Of a stretch of 64,000 nucleotides of DNA, positions 7,493 through 15,918 are shown piece by piece. The DNA lies in NCBI GenBank assembly GCA_000737985.1, contig JNVT01000105.1, forward strand, positions 30,103 through 94,102. Direction: 5' to 3'. Within the stretch, counting starts at the first letter, position 1; each line of letters begins with the position of its first letter. The notes under the pieces were generated by a model that was not told the origin of the DNA, did no database searches, and saw only the letters and a list, made by a program, of their open reading frames with translations. Source of the DNA: Gammaproteobacteria bacterium MFB021. GTDB lineage: Bacteria > Pseudomonadota > Gammaproteobacteria > Pseudomonadales > Halomonadaceae. Both the position numbers and the translations under genes were made by a program.

Positions 7493-9337
7493 ATGGATTT
7501 TCTCACTGAAGCTGCCGTGCTGCTGGGCGCCGCGATCATCGCGGTACCGCTGTTCCAGCGCCTGGGGCTGGGCTCGATCCTGGGCTATCTGTGTATCGGG
7601 CTGATCGCCGGCCCCTCGGTGAGCGGTTTCATCTCCGAGCCCGAGACGGTGCTGCACTTCTCCGAGTTCGGCGTGGTGATGCTGCTGTTCATCATCGGCC
7701 TCGAGCTGGAGCCCAAGCGCTTGTGGTCGATGCGCAAGCGCCTGTTCGGGCTGGGATCGCTACAGCTCGCCGGCTGTGCTGCGCTGCTGACACCCATTGG
7801 CCTGCTGCTGGGGCTGCCGCCGAGTATCGCGATCTTTCTCGGCCTGACGCTGGCGCTGTCGTCGACCGCCTTCGCGCTGCAGGTGCTCAACGAGCGGCGC
7901 CAACTGGCCACCCCCCACGGCCAGAGCGCCTTCGCCATGCTGCTGTTCCAGGATCTAGCGGTGATTCCGCTGCTGGCGCTGCTGCCGTTTCTCGCCGGGC
8001 GCGTGGATGCCGCGCCGGATGATATCTGGATCATGGCGCGCAGCGCCGCCATCGTGGTCGCCGCGATCGTGTTCGGGCGGCTGGTGTTTCCGCGGGTGCT
8101 GGCGCTGATCGCACGCAGCGATATCCATGAGATCTTCACCGCTGCTGCGCTGTTTCTGGTGCTCGGCATGGCGCTGGCGATGGAGTGGGCGGGACTGTCG
8201 ATGGCGCTGGGGGCTTTCCTCGGCGGCGTGATGCTGGCGGACACCCCGTATCGCCACGAGCTCGAGGCCAACATCGAGCCGTTCAAGGGGCTGCTGCTGG
8301 GGCTGTTCTTCATCGCCGTGGGGATGTCGGTGAATCTCGCCCTGGTGGTCGATAACGTGCTGCTGGTGATCGGCCTGGCACTGGCGATGACCCTGGCCAA
8401 GATGGTGGTGCTGGCGGCGATCGGGCTGCTGGCGAAGCTGCCGCGCACGGAGGTTCCGCGGCTGGCGACGGTGATTGCCCAGGGCGGCGAGTTCGACTTC
8501 GTGCTGCTCACCGCCGCCGTTGCCGCCGGGGTGATCGATCAGCGCATCGCCAGCCTGTGCATTGCCGCGGTCACGCTGAGCATGGCGGCGACGCCGTTTC
8601 TGTATCAGCTGGGCGAGACGCTGGGCAACCGGCTCAAGGAGACGCGCCCCTTCGACACCGACTTCGGCGACGAGACCCCGCCGGTGGTGATCGCCGGTCT
8701 CGGCCGCTTCGGCCAGATGGTGGGGCGTATGCTCAAGATGCAGGGCATCGCCTTCACCGCGCTGGATCCCAACATCACCCAGGTCGAGTTCATCCGCCGC
8801 TTCGGCTCGCGCATCTTCTACGCCGACGCCACGCGCCTGGACCTGCTGCGCGCAGCGGGCATCGACAAGGCACAACTGTTGGTGATTGCGGTCAACGACG
8901 AGCATGCGGCGCTGACCATCGCGCGTCTGGCCAAGGCCCACTTCCCCCAGCTCAAGGTCTACGCCCGCGCGCGCAACCGCCACCATGCCTGGAAGCTGAT
9001 GGAGCAGGGGGTGGATGGCGTGGTGCGCGAGACCTTCGCCTCGAGCATGGAGATGAGTATCGAAGTGCTCAAGGGCATGGGTTACCCGAGTTCCAATGCG
9101 ATCAACGCGGTACGTACCTTCCGCGACTTCGACAATCAGCTGCTCAAGGATACCTATACCCATCGCAACGACACCGAGCAGCTGATGGCCACCGAGAAGG
9201 CCGCCATGGAGGAGTTCAAGTCGCTGTTTCAGCAGGAGCTCGACCGCGGCCGCGGCAAGGCTGGCGACGGGGAGCACGCCGCCAACGACAGTGAGGAAAA
9301 CACCGATGACGCAGACACTCGCGCAACGTCTCGCTGA
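7493..9337 (+). CDS. Kef-type K+/H+ antiporter (CPA2 family)
   Basis: This inner-membrane protein has 614 residues. The N-terminal ~380 residues form a CPA2 Na/H-exchanger-like domain with about 12 hydrophobic helices, including GVVMLLFIIGLELEPKRLW and the LEANIEPFKGLLLGLFFIAVGMSVN region. An RCK/TrkA-N domain follows from about residue 395, with a nucleotide-binding VVIAGLGRFGQ motif and the acidic end DPN about 33 residues later. The C-terminus is charged. The architecture and length match KefB/KefC, the glutathione-gated potassium efflux systems. No KefF/KefG ancillary gene is adjacent, so gating by glutathione adducts is not assured. GAGGAC precedes the ATG. Confidence 0.88.
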   Translation: MDFLTEAAVLLGAAIIAVPLFQRLGLGSILGYLCIGLIAGPSVSGFISEPETVLHFSEFGVVMLLFIIGLELEPKRLWSMRKRLFGLGSLQLAGCAALLTPIGLLLGLPPSIAIFLGLTLALSSTAFALQVLNERRQLATPHGQSAFAMLLFQDLAVIPLLALLPFLAGRVDAAPDDIWIMARSAAIVVAAIVFGRLVFPRVLALIARSDIHEIFTAAALFLVLGMALAMEWAGLSMALGAFLGGVMLADTPYRHELEANIEPFKGLLLGLFFIAVGMSVNLALVVDNVLLVIGLALAMTLAKMVVLAAIGLLAKLPRTEVPRLATVIAQGGEFDFVLLTAAVAAGVIDQRIASLCIAAVTLSMAATPFLYQLGETLGNRLKETRPFDTDFGDETPPVVIAGLGRFGQMVGRMLKMQGIAFTALDPNITQVEFIRRFGSRIFYADATRLDLLRAAGIDKAQLLVIAVNDEHAALTIARLAKAHFPQLKVYARARNRHHAWKLMEQGVDGVVRETFASSMEMSIEVLKGMGYPSSNAINAVRTFRDFDNQLLKDTYTHRNDTEQLMATEKAAMEEFKSLFQQELDRGRGKAGDGEHAANDSEENTDDADTRATSR

Positions 9338-10148
9338 ACTCGATGACGCCTTCCGTGGCGACCTGATGCCGCTTTCCGGCGGCGACAGCGGTGCCAGCGT
9401 GTGGCGCCTGACGGCTGCGACGCCGCTGATCGTCAAGTGCGACCGGCCCGAGCGGCTCGCCGGCGAAGCCGACGGACTCGCCGCCCTGGCTGCAGCGGCC
9501 GAGGCCCTGGTGGTCCCGCGGGTGGTGGCGCTGGCCGGTGATCTGCTGGTGATGGAAGCGCTCGACGCCAGCGGGCCGCGCGATGACGAGCGGCTCGGCG
9601 AGGGGCTGAGGCAGTTGCATGCCGCTACCCGCGCCCCGGGTGCCGATCACGGCTGGGCGCGCGATAACGCCTGCGGGCTCACGCCGCAGCCCAACGCCAC
9701 GCTGGCCGATGGCCGCGTCTTTCAGCGCGAGCGCCGGCTGCTGCCACTGGTGCGCGCCTGCCGTGACCGGGGCCTGCTCGATGCGGCGCTGGCGGCCCGG
9801 GTCGAACGGGTCGCCGCGACGCTGGAGAGCTGGGTCGCGGATCAGCCGCCGTCGCTGGTGCACGGCGATCTGTGGTCGGGCAATGTGCTGTTCACGCCGC
9901 GCGGGCCGGCGATCATCGATCCGGCGGTGTATCGTCACTATCCCGAGGTCGATGTGGCCATGCTGAGTCTGTTCGGCGATCCGGGGGCGGCGTTCCACGA
10001 GGCCTATTGGAACGGCCATAGCCCGGACGACTGGCCACGCCGCGAAGCGCTGTTCCAGCTCTATCCGCTACTCAATCACCTCTATCTGTTCGGCGCCGGC
10101 TATCGCGACGGCGTGGCGCGAGCCGCCGCGCAGGTACTGGCGGGGTGA
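9306..10148 (+). CDS. Fructosamine kinase family protein
   Basis: This 280-residue cytoplasmic kinase is of the aminoglycoside-phosphotransferase fold. Motifs are the CGLTPQPNATLADG segment (family: IG..PQPN), the catalytic LVHGDLWSGN and the metal-binding IIDPAVYRHYPEVDVAM. Bacterial members phosphorylate fructosamines or ribulosamines, which allows deglycation of proteins or amino acids. The frame overlaps the end of the kef gene by 32 bases. I chose ATG 9306 because GAGGA lies about 9 bases before it; a GTG at 9291 is the other option. The overlap suggests translational coupling. Confidence 0.85.
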   Translation: MTQTLAQRLAELDDAFRGDLMPLSGGDSGASVWRLTAATPLIVKCDRPERLAGEADGLAALAAAAEALVVPRVVALAGDLLVMEALDASGPRDDERLGEGLRQLHAATRAPGADHGWARDNACGLTPQPNATLADGRVFQRERRLLPLVRACRDRGLLDAALAARVERVAATLESWVADQPPSLVHGDLWSGNVLFTPRGPAIIDPAVYRHYPEVDVAMLSLFGDPGAAFHEAYWNGHSPDDWPRREALFQLYPLLNHLYLFGAGYRDGVARAAAQVLAG

Positions 10149-10180
10149 ACGGAGGACGTGGGACGCGCGCATCGGCGTAG

Positions 10181-10201
10181 GTTCGGCTAAAGTAGCCGAA
10201 C
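10181..10201. terminator. Bidirectional hairpin between the fructosamine kinase gene and acrR
   Basis: A perfect 9-bp stem (GTTCGGCTA / TAGCCGAAC) with an AAG loop sits between two convergent genes. It is a likely shared transcription stop, although no long T-tract follows. Confidence 0.6.
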
Positions 10202-10224
10202 GTATCCGGCGCGCGCCGCTGCGC

Positions 10225-10851
10225 TCAGGGCTCGTGGGGCAGGCGAGCGATGCGCGCGAAGAAGGTCTCGATCATGCGTGGGCCGATCTCGCCCAGGGCG
10301 TACTGGGTCGGATCGCGCAGCCAGTCGTGCATCAGGCCGCCGAACATCGACATCAGCATGCGGCAGGCGATCTGCGGGTCGATATCTTCGCCCAGGCTGC
10401 CATCGCGCTGGGCCTGTTCGAGGCGCTCGACCATGGTGTCGTAGCACTCCTGGGCCAACTGGCTCTGCAACCCCAGCATGTCGATGTCGCCCGAGGATTC
10501 GCAGCGGTGGAAGAGAATCGTGTGCACCCGCTGGGAACGCGGGCGCTGCAGCCGTTCCAGTGCGTGCAGGCTGGCCAGGCGCAGGCTGGTCAGCGGCGCG
10601 TGCGGGCGCTCGGGGTCCTCGACATCGTCAAGCAGTTGACGCAGCGGCATCTTGACCCGGTCGAGCATGGCGTGGAACAGGTCGGACTTGTTCTTGAAGT
10701 GCCAGTAGACGGCGCCGCGGGTCATGCCGGCCTGGCGCGCGATTTGCTCGAGCGAGGCGCGCGAGACGCCGCGCTCCAGAAACACGGTCTCGGCGGCGTC
10801 GAGCAGGGCCTCGCGGGTGGCCTCGGCCTCGGCCTTGGTACGTTTCGGCAT
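10225..10851 (-). CDS. acrR: TetR-family repressor of the adjacent RND pump
   Basis: This repressor of 208 residues has an N-terminal helix-turn-helix with the TetR pattern (ALLDAAETVFLERGVSRASLEQIARQAGMTRGAVYWHFKNKSDLF, described here as residues ~13-57). A ligand domain follows that resembles AcrR/TtgR/MtrR-type pump repressors (RVHTILFHRCE...). I take the start at 10851 (MPKRTKAEAEATREA), which matches where AcrR homologues begin; the frame extends 53 codons upstream without coding character and would run through the operator. It is divergent from acrAB, with a palindromic site between them. Confidence 0.88.
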   Translation of the reverse strand: MPKRTKAEAEATREALLDAAETVFLERGVSRASLEQIARQAGMTRGAVYWHFKNKSDLFHAMLDRVKMPLRQLLDDVEDPERPHAPLTSLRLASLHALERLQRPRSQRVHTILFHRCESSGDIDMLGLQSQLAQECYDTMVERLEQAQRDGSLGEDIDPQIACRMLMSMFGGLMHDWLRDPTQYALGEIGPRMIETFFARIARLPHEP

Positions 10852-10960
10852 GGTGGTGTCGTCATGAGCGTTGATGGAGTCGGCGTGTGGCTCGAGCTTT
10901 CTCGGTGTTTTCTGGGTGGCGTCGAGTCCCTGGCGCGAGAATACCCCATTCGTCGGCAAG

Positions 10961-10987
10961 TTTACATTCATGTATGTATGCCTGTAA
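10961..10987. promoter_or_regulatory. AcrR/TtgR-like operator in the acrR-acrA intergenic region
   Basis: The 27-bp stretch reads TTTACATTCATG followed by TATGTATGCCTGTAA, with TTACA and TGTAA at its ends. Read on the minus strand it contains TACATACATGAATGTA, which keeps both half-sites (TACATACAT and GAATGTA) of the known E. coli AcrR box with the central bases missing. It lies 44 bases upstream of acrA and 110 bases upstream of acrR, where a repressor would cover both promoters. Confidence 0.6.
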
Positions 10988-11030
10988 GCTCGCAACATTC
11001 CCTTAGGCACTCTTTCCAGGACGGAGACTC

Positions 11031-12317
11031 ATGCGCCCTACACTCATGAATCGCCCCATCGGTATCGGTGGCGCGATACTGCTTTCGCTCGTACTGTCAG
11101 CCTGCGGTGGTGACGAGTCATCCAGTGGCGGTGACCAGCAGCAGGGGCAGCAGAAGCCGCCGACCCAGGCCCAGGTGCTGGAGGTCAAGGCGCGCGATAT
11201 CGGGTTGTCCAAGACCTACCCGGGCATGATTCGCAGTGATCAGGAGGTCACCGTGATGGGGCGCGTCGAGGGGATTCTCGAGGCGCGCCACTACCAGGAA
11301 GGCAGTCTGGTCGAGAAGGGCGACAAACTCTTCACCATCGAACCCGCCCCCTATAAAGCGACCGTCGAGCAGCGCCAGGCCGACGTTCAGAGTGCCCAGG
11401 CCGAGCTCTATCGTGCGCAGCGCGATGCCGAGCGCTACACGCGTCTCTACAAGCAGAACTCGGTCAGCCAGCAGCAGCGGGATCAGTCCCAGGCCGATCT
11501 GCGCACGGCCCAGGCGTCGCTGGCCCAAGCCAAGGCGGCGCTGGACAGCGCCCAGATCGATTTGAGCTATACCCAGGTCAACGCCCCGGTCAGCGGCATG
11601 ATCAGTCTGAGCGAGGTCAACGTGGGCAACCTGGTGCAGCCGCCCCAGCAGCTGGCGACGATCACCCCGCTAAACCCTATCGAGGTACGCTTCTCGCTGC
11701 CCGCCGACGACGCCTTCGCGCTGCGCCGTCAGCGTCAGCGCGGCGACAAGGAGGCCGACGCCGCGGTGCTCACCGCGCCGTCTACCGCCTCGGCCACGCG
11801 TGAGCCGCTCAAGCTCGCCGGTGAGCTCGACTTCCTCGGCTCGCGGGTCGACGAGAACACCAGCACGGTCCAGGCCGAAGCCACCTTCCGCAATCAGGAT
11901 GGCCTGTTCCTGCCCGGTCAGTTCGTGCGCGTCACCCTGCCCAACGTCAAGCGCTACGGCGTCTTTGCGGTGCCCGCGGTGGCGGTGACCGAAGGGCTCA
12001 AGGGACCGCAGGTGTATGTCCTCGACGCCGATGGCAAGGCCGAGGCGCGCTTCGTCTCGCTGGGTGAAGTGGCCGGCGACTGGCAGATCATCACCCAGGG
12101 TCTCGACAGCGGCGACCGCGTCGTGGTCTCGGGCATCGGCAGCGTTTCGCCCGGTGACAAGATCGACCCGCAACCGTTCTCCGGCAGTGCGGAGCAGCCC
12201 CAGGACAAGGCCGGCGAGAATCCCTCGCAGAAGGCCGATGCCAAGGGAGGGGAAGGGGCCCAGGCCGGTGAAGGCACCCAAGGCCAGACCGATGGCGGCC
12301 AGAACGGAGCCAACTGA
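11031..12317 (+). CDS. acrA: RND efflux periplasmic adaptor lipoprotein
   Basis: The protein has 428 residues. Its N-terminus carries a lipoprotein signal with lipobox LSAC (Cys at residue 25), so it is anchored in the inner membrane facing the periplasm. The lipoyl half-motifs (GRVEGILEARHYQEGSLVEKGDKLF and YTQVNAPVSGMISLSEVNVGNLV), the coiled-coil hairpin between them (rich in Q, A and R) and the beta-barrel region are in the usual order for membrane fusion proteins. The last ~45 residues are Gly/Gln/Lys-rich and probably disordered. The stop overlaps the acrB start by one base. Together they would export drugs or toxic organics through a TolC-type channel encoded elsewhere. Confidence 0.93.
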   Translation: MRPTLMNRPIGIGGAILLSLVLSACGGDESSSGGDQQQGQQKPPTQAQVLEVKARDIGLSKTYPGMIRSDQEVTVMGRVEGILEARHYQEGSLVEKGDKLFTIEPAPYKATVEQRQADVQSAQAELYRAQRDAERYTRLYKQNSVSQQQRDQSQADLRTAQASLAQAKAALDSAQIDLSYTQVNAPVSGMISLSEVNVGNLVQPPQQLATITPLNPIEVRFSLPADDAFALRRQRQRGDKEADAAVLTAPSTASATREPLKLAGELDFLGSRVDENTSTVQAEATFRNQDGLFLPGQFVRVTLPNVKRYGVFAVPAVAVTEGLKGPQVYVLDADGKAEARFVSLGEVAGDWQIITQGLDSGDRVVVSGIGSVSPGDKIDPQPFSGSAEQPQDKAGENPSQKADAKGGEGAQAGEGTQGQTDGGQNGAN

Positions 12318-15300
12318 TGAATTTCTCCAGCGTATTCATCAGGCGTCCGATCTTCGCCACGGTCATCTCGGTCATCATCATCCTGATCGGCCTGATGGCG
12401 ATGCGGACCCTGCCGATCGAGCAGTACCCGCAGGTGGTGCCACCGACGATCAGCGTCTCGGCGACCTATCCCGGGGCCAGTGCGCAGACGGTCTCCGATA
12501 CCGTGGCGTCGACCCTGGCGCAGGAGATCAACGGCACCGAGAACATGATCTATCTGACCTCGTCGAGCTCCGACAGCGGTCAGATGTCGATGAGCGTCTA
12601 CTTCAAGATCGGGACCAACCCGCAGACGGCGCAGATCAACGTCAACAACCGGGTGCAGCAGGCGCTCTCCAAGCTTCCCAGCGAAGTCCAGTCCCAGGGC
12701 GTGACGGTGGAGCAGCGCGCCTCCAGCGTGCTGATGTTCGTGGCCGTCACCTCGGCCAGCGATGCCTATGACTCGCTCTACCTGACCAACTACGCCAACA
12801 TCAACATCACCGATGCGCTCAAGCAGCTACCGGGGGTGGGGCAGGCCGAGGTACTCGGCAGTCAGGAATTCGCCATGCGCATCTGGCTCGACCCGGACAA
12901 GCTGGCGCAGTACGACCTGACGCCGGCCGAGGTGTCGTCGGCGATCCGCGCGCAGAACGCGGTGGTGGCCGCGGGCAAGATCGGTGCCGAGCCGCAGAGC
13001 GATCCTTCGCCCTACACCTACACCATCACCACGCAAGGGCGCTTCAGTAGCGTCGATCAGTTCCGCAACATTCTGCTGCGCACCAATCCCGATGGCTCTT
13101 CGCTGCGCTTGAGCGACGTCGCGCGGGTCGAGCTGGGCAAGAACACCTACGGCATCCAGGGCTACGTCAACAACAAGCCGATCGCACCCATCGCCATCTA
13201 CCTCCAGCCCGGGGCCAATGCCCTCGACGTGGCGCGTGAGGTCAAGAGCGAGATGGCGACGCTCAAGCAGCGCTTCCCGCCGGGTCTGGACTACGAGATC
13301 CCCTACGACACCACGCTGTTCATCGACGCCTCGGTGAATTCGGTCGAGCACACCTTCATCGAGGCGCTGCTACTGGTGGCGGTGATCGTGTTCGTGTTCC
13401 TGCAGAGCTGGCGCTCGACGCTGGTGGCGATGTCGGTGGTGCCTATCTCGGTGGTGGGCACCTTCGCCGGGATGTATCTGCTCGACTTCTCGATCAACCT
13501 GCTGTCGCTGTTCGGGATGATCCTGGCGATCGGGATCGTGGTCGACGATGCCATCGTGGTGATCGAGAACGTCGAACGCATCATGCAGGAGGATGAAGAG
13601 GCCACGCCCTTCAGCGCCGCGCTGGAGGCGATGAAAGAGGTCTCCGGCGCGGTCATCGCGACGTCGTTCATCATGACCGCGGTGTTCGTACCGGTGGGCT
13701 TCATGGGCGGCCTGACCGGACAGATGTATCAGCAGTTCGCGATCACCATCGCCATCTCGGTGGCGATCTCGGCGCTGGTGGCACTGTCGTTCACGCCGGC
13801 GATCAGCGCGATCTTCCTGCAGAACCATCAGCGTATCCGCGAATCCAAGATCGTGCGCGCGATCAAGAAGCCCTTCGAGTGGTTCAACAAGGGCTTCGAG
13901 AAGGTCACCGACCTGTTCATGGCGATCACCAATTTCCTCATTCATCAGCTGTGGCTGGTGGTGGTGGGGCTGGTCGGGGTCGGCGTGCTGTCATGGATGA
14001 TCTACGCCCAGTTGCCCAGCGGCCTGCTGCCCACCGAGGATCAGGGCGTGGCGCTGGCCTCTGTGTCGCTGCCGGCGGGCGCCTCGGTGTCGCGCACCGA
14101 CGCCTATATCCAAGAGCTCAGCACTCGTCTGCGTGACGAGGTGCCGGGGATCAACTACGTGGTCGGCATCCCCGGGTTCGACATCCTGTCGAGCTCGGCC
14201 AATACCGCCAAGGGCACGGTCTTCGTCACCATGAAACCGTGGTCGCAGCGCGACGTGACCGCGGATCAGCTGATCGGCAAGATCATGCAGATCGGAGCCC
14301 AGATACAGGGTGGCCAGACGATGGCCTTCAACATGCCGCCGATCCAGGGGCTATCGCCCACCGGCGGCTTCACCGGCTACCTGCAGTCCTACGGCGGTGA
14401 CTCGCCGCAACAGCTGGCGGCGGCGGCCGGCAAGATCATGCAGGCGGCCAATCAGCGCCCCGAGATCGGCCAGGCGTTCTCGACCCTGGATGTCAACGTG
14501 CCGGTCTATCGCGCCACCGTGGATACCGACAAGGTGCGCAGTCTGGGTGTGGATATCTCCGATCTCAACACCACCTTGGCGAGCACCTTCGGTAGCGCCT
14601 TCGTCAACTACTTCACGCGGTCCAGCCGTAACTTCCAGGTCTATCTGCAGTCGGAAGATGACTTCCGTCGCAACCCGGAAGACATTAGCAAGGTCTACGT
14701 GCGCGGTGGCGATGGCCAGCGGATTCCGCTCTCCGAGCTGGTCACGCTGACCCGCGAGAATGCGCCCACGGTACTCCAGCGCTACAACGTCTACCCGGCG
14801 GCCCAGTTCGCCGGCGGGCCGGCGCCGGGCTACAGCTCGGGCCAGGCGGTCCAGGCGATGCAGGAGGTGGTGGCACAGACGCTGGGCTCCGACTACGCCA
14901 TGGGCTGGTCCGGGGAAGCGTATCAGCAGGCCAACGTGGGCACCGCGGCGACCCTGGCGCTCTCCTTCGGCGTGGTCATGATGTTCTTGATCCTGGCCGC
15001 CCAGTATGAGAGCTGGACGCTGCCGCTGGCGGTGGTCTCGGCGGTGCCGTTCGCCTTCATCGGCGCCATCCTGGCGGTGCAGCTCGCCGGTCTCAGCACC
15101 AGCGTCTACCTGCAGGTGGGGCTACTCGTGGTGGTGGGGCTGGCGGCCAAGAACGCCATCCTGATCGTCGAGTTCGCCGAGCAGCAGCGCAAGCATGCCG
15201 GGCTCTCGGTGATCGAGGCGGCCAAGGTGGCGGCACGCCAGCGTTTCCGGCCCATCGTCATGACCTCGCTGGCGTTCATCGGCGGCACCCTGCCGCTGGC

Positions 15301-15502
15301 ACTCGCCTCCGGGGCCAGCGCGGCGAGCCGGCAGCAGATCGGCACACCGGTGGTCGGCGGCATGATCTCGATCACCCTGCTGGCGACGGTGTTCGTGCCG
15401 GCGGCCTACGTGCTGATCATGCGCGTGACGCTGTGGCTCAGCGCCAAGCTCAAGCGCCAGCACCAGCACGAAAGCTCTGACGCCGACGGGCAGCGCTCTT
15501 GA
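12317..15502 (+). CDS. acrB: RND multidrug efflux pump, HAE1 family
   Basis: This 1,061-residue inner-membrane transporter opens with the standard HAE1 start (FSSVFIRRPIFATVISV). The proton-relay Asp pair lies in IGIVVDDAIVVIENVER of TM4, and the periplasmic porter and docking domains follow each half. The second half contains GLAAKNAILIVEF and the FRPIVMTSLAFI.G..PLA signature. The length is normal. It overlaps acrA in TGATG fashion. The closest named relatives are AcrB, MexB and TtgB. Substrate range cannot be read from sequence. A terminator follows 120 bases downstream. Confidence 0.95.
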   Translation: MNFSSVFIRRPIFATVISVIIILIGLMAMRTLPIEQYPQVVPPTISVSATYPGASAQTVSDTVASTLAQEINGTENMIYLTSSSSDSGQMSMSVYFKIGTNPQTAQINVNNRVQQALSKLPSEVQSQGVTVEQRASSVLMFVAVTSASDAYDSLYLTNYANINITDALKQLPGVGQAEVLGSQEFAMRIWLDPDKLAQYDLTPAEVSSAIRAQNAVVAAGKIGAEPQSDPSPYTYTITTQGRFSSVDQFRNILLRTNPDGSSLRLSDVARVELGKNTYGIQGYVNNKPIAPIAIYLQPGANALDVAREVKSEMATLKQRFPPGLDYEIPYDTTLFIDASVNSVEHTFIEALLLVAVIVFVFLQSWRSTLVAMSVVPISVVGTFAGMYLLDFSINLLSLFGMILAIGIVVDDAIVVIENVERIMQEDEEATPFSAALEAMKEVSGAVIATSFIMTAVFVPVGFMGGLTGQMYQQFAITIAISVAISALVALSFTPAISAIFLQNHQRIRESKIVRAIKKPFEWFNKGFEKVTDLFMAITNFLIHQLWLVVVGLVGVGVLSWMIYAQLPSGLLPTEDQGVALASVSLPAGASVSRTDAYIQELSTRLRDEVPGINYVVGIPGFDILSSSANTAKGTVFVTMKPWSQRDVTADQLIGKIMQIGAQIQGGQTMAFNMPPIQGLSPTGGFTGYLQSYGGDSPQQLAAAAGKIMQAANQRPEIGQAFSTLDVNVPVYRATVDTDKVRSLGVDISDLNTTLASTFGSAFVNYFTRSSRNFQVYLQSEDDFRRNPEDISKVYVRGGDGQRIPLSELVTLTRENAPTVLQRYNVYPAAQFAGGPAPGYSSGQAVQAMQEVVAQTLGSDYAMGWSGEAYQQANVGTAATLALSFGVVMMFLILAAQYESWTLPLAVVSAVPFAFIGAILAVQLAGLSTSVYLQVGLLVVVGLAAKNAILIVEFAEQQRKHAGLSVIEAAKVAARQRFRPIVMTSLAFIGGTLPLALASGASAASRQQIGTPVVGGMISITLLATVFVPAAYVLIMRVTLWLSAKLKRQHQHESSDADGQRS

Positions 15503-15506
15503 GCCA

Positions 15507-15527
15507 GCGCCCTCGAAGAGAGGGCGC
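15507..15527 (+). terminator. Hairpin directly after acrB
   Basis: An 8-bp perfect stem (GCGCCCTC / GAGGGCGC) closes a GAAGA loop just past the acrB stop. It has no T-tract and may protect the mRNA 3' end rather than terminate. Confidence 0.45.
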
Positions 15528-15621
15528 GTGAAACAGCGCCGGCGCGTTCACCGACGCGTGCGGCGCACTCGATGACGCATTCGCGATCACGCCGAACGCC
15601 AGATCGACTACCCTGAAATAG

Positions 15622-15651
15622 AGGCAACCTCACAGTGAGGTTGCCTTTTTT
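15622..15651 (+). terminator. Rho-independent terminator of acrAB
   Basis: The inverted repeat AGGCAACCTCAC / GTGAGGTTGCCT is followed by a run of six Ts. It ends the acrAB transcript and separates it from the glg/tre cluster. Confidence 0.9.
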
Positions 15652-15706
15652 CTTGGACGCGCCATGGGCGCTGGCGTTGCTGGCGAGTTGCAGGCGAAAA
15701 GACGTT

Positions 15707-15736
15707 TTGACGCTTCCCCGGGTGCTGCCGTATACC
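15707..15736 (+). promoter_or_regulatory. Candidate sigma-70 promoter of the glgA-treY operon
   Basis: TTGACG (15707-15712) and TATACC (15731-15736) are separated by 18 bases, in the 270-bp space between the acrAB terminator and glgA. The implied leader is ~175 nt. A sigma-S-type promoter would also be plausible for glycogen/trehalose genes and cannot be excluded. Confidence 0.4.
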
Positions 15737-15918
15737 TAGAAGAGGTCGCGTCGTATCGGCATCGTCAAGGTGTCACGTCAATGCGCTATTGGTCTGGCCC
15801 GCACCTCGCGTGTGAAGGGTTAACACCGGTTATCGCGGATGGCGTGGGCTGGCGCGCACGATCAGGGTGCGGCCCAGGTCGTCAATGCAGGCTGACGCAG
15901 GTTTTCGGGAGGCTTTAC

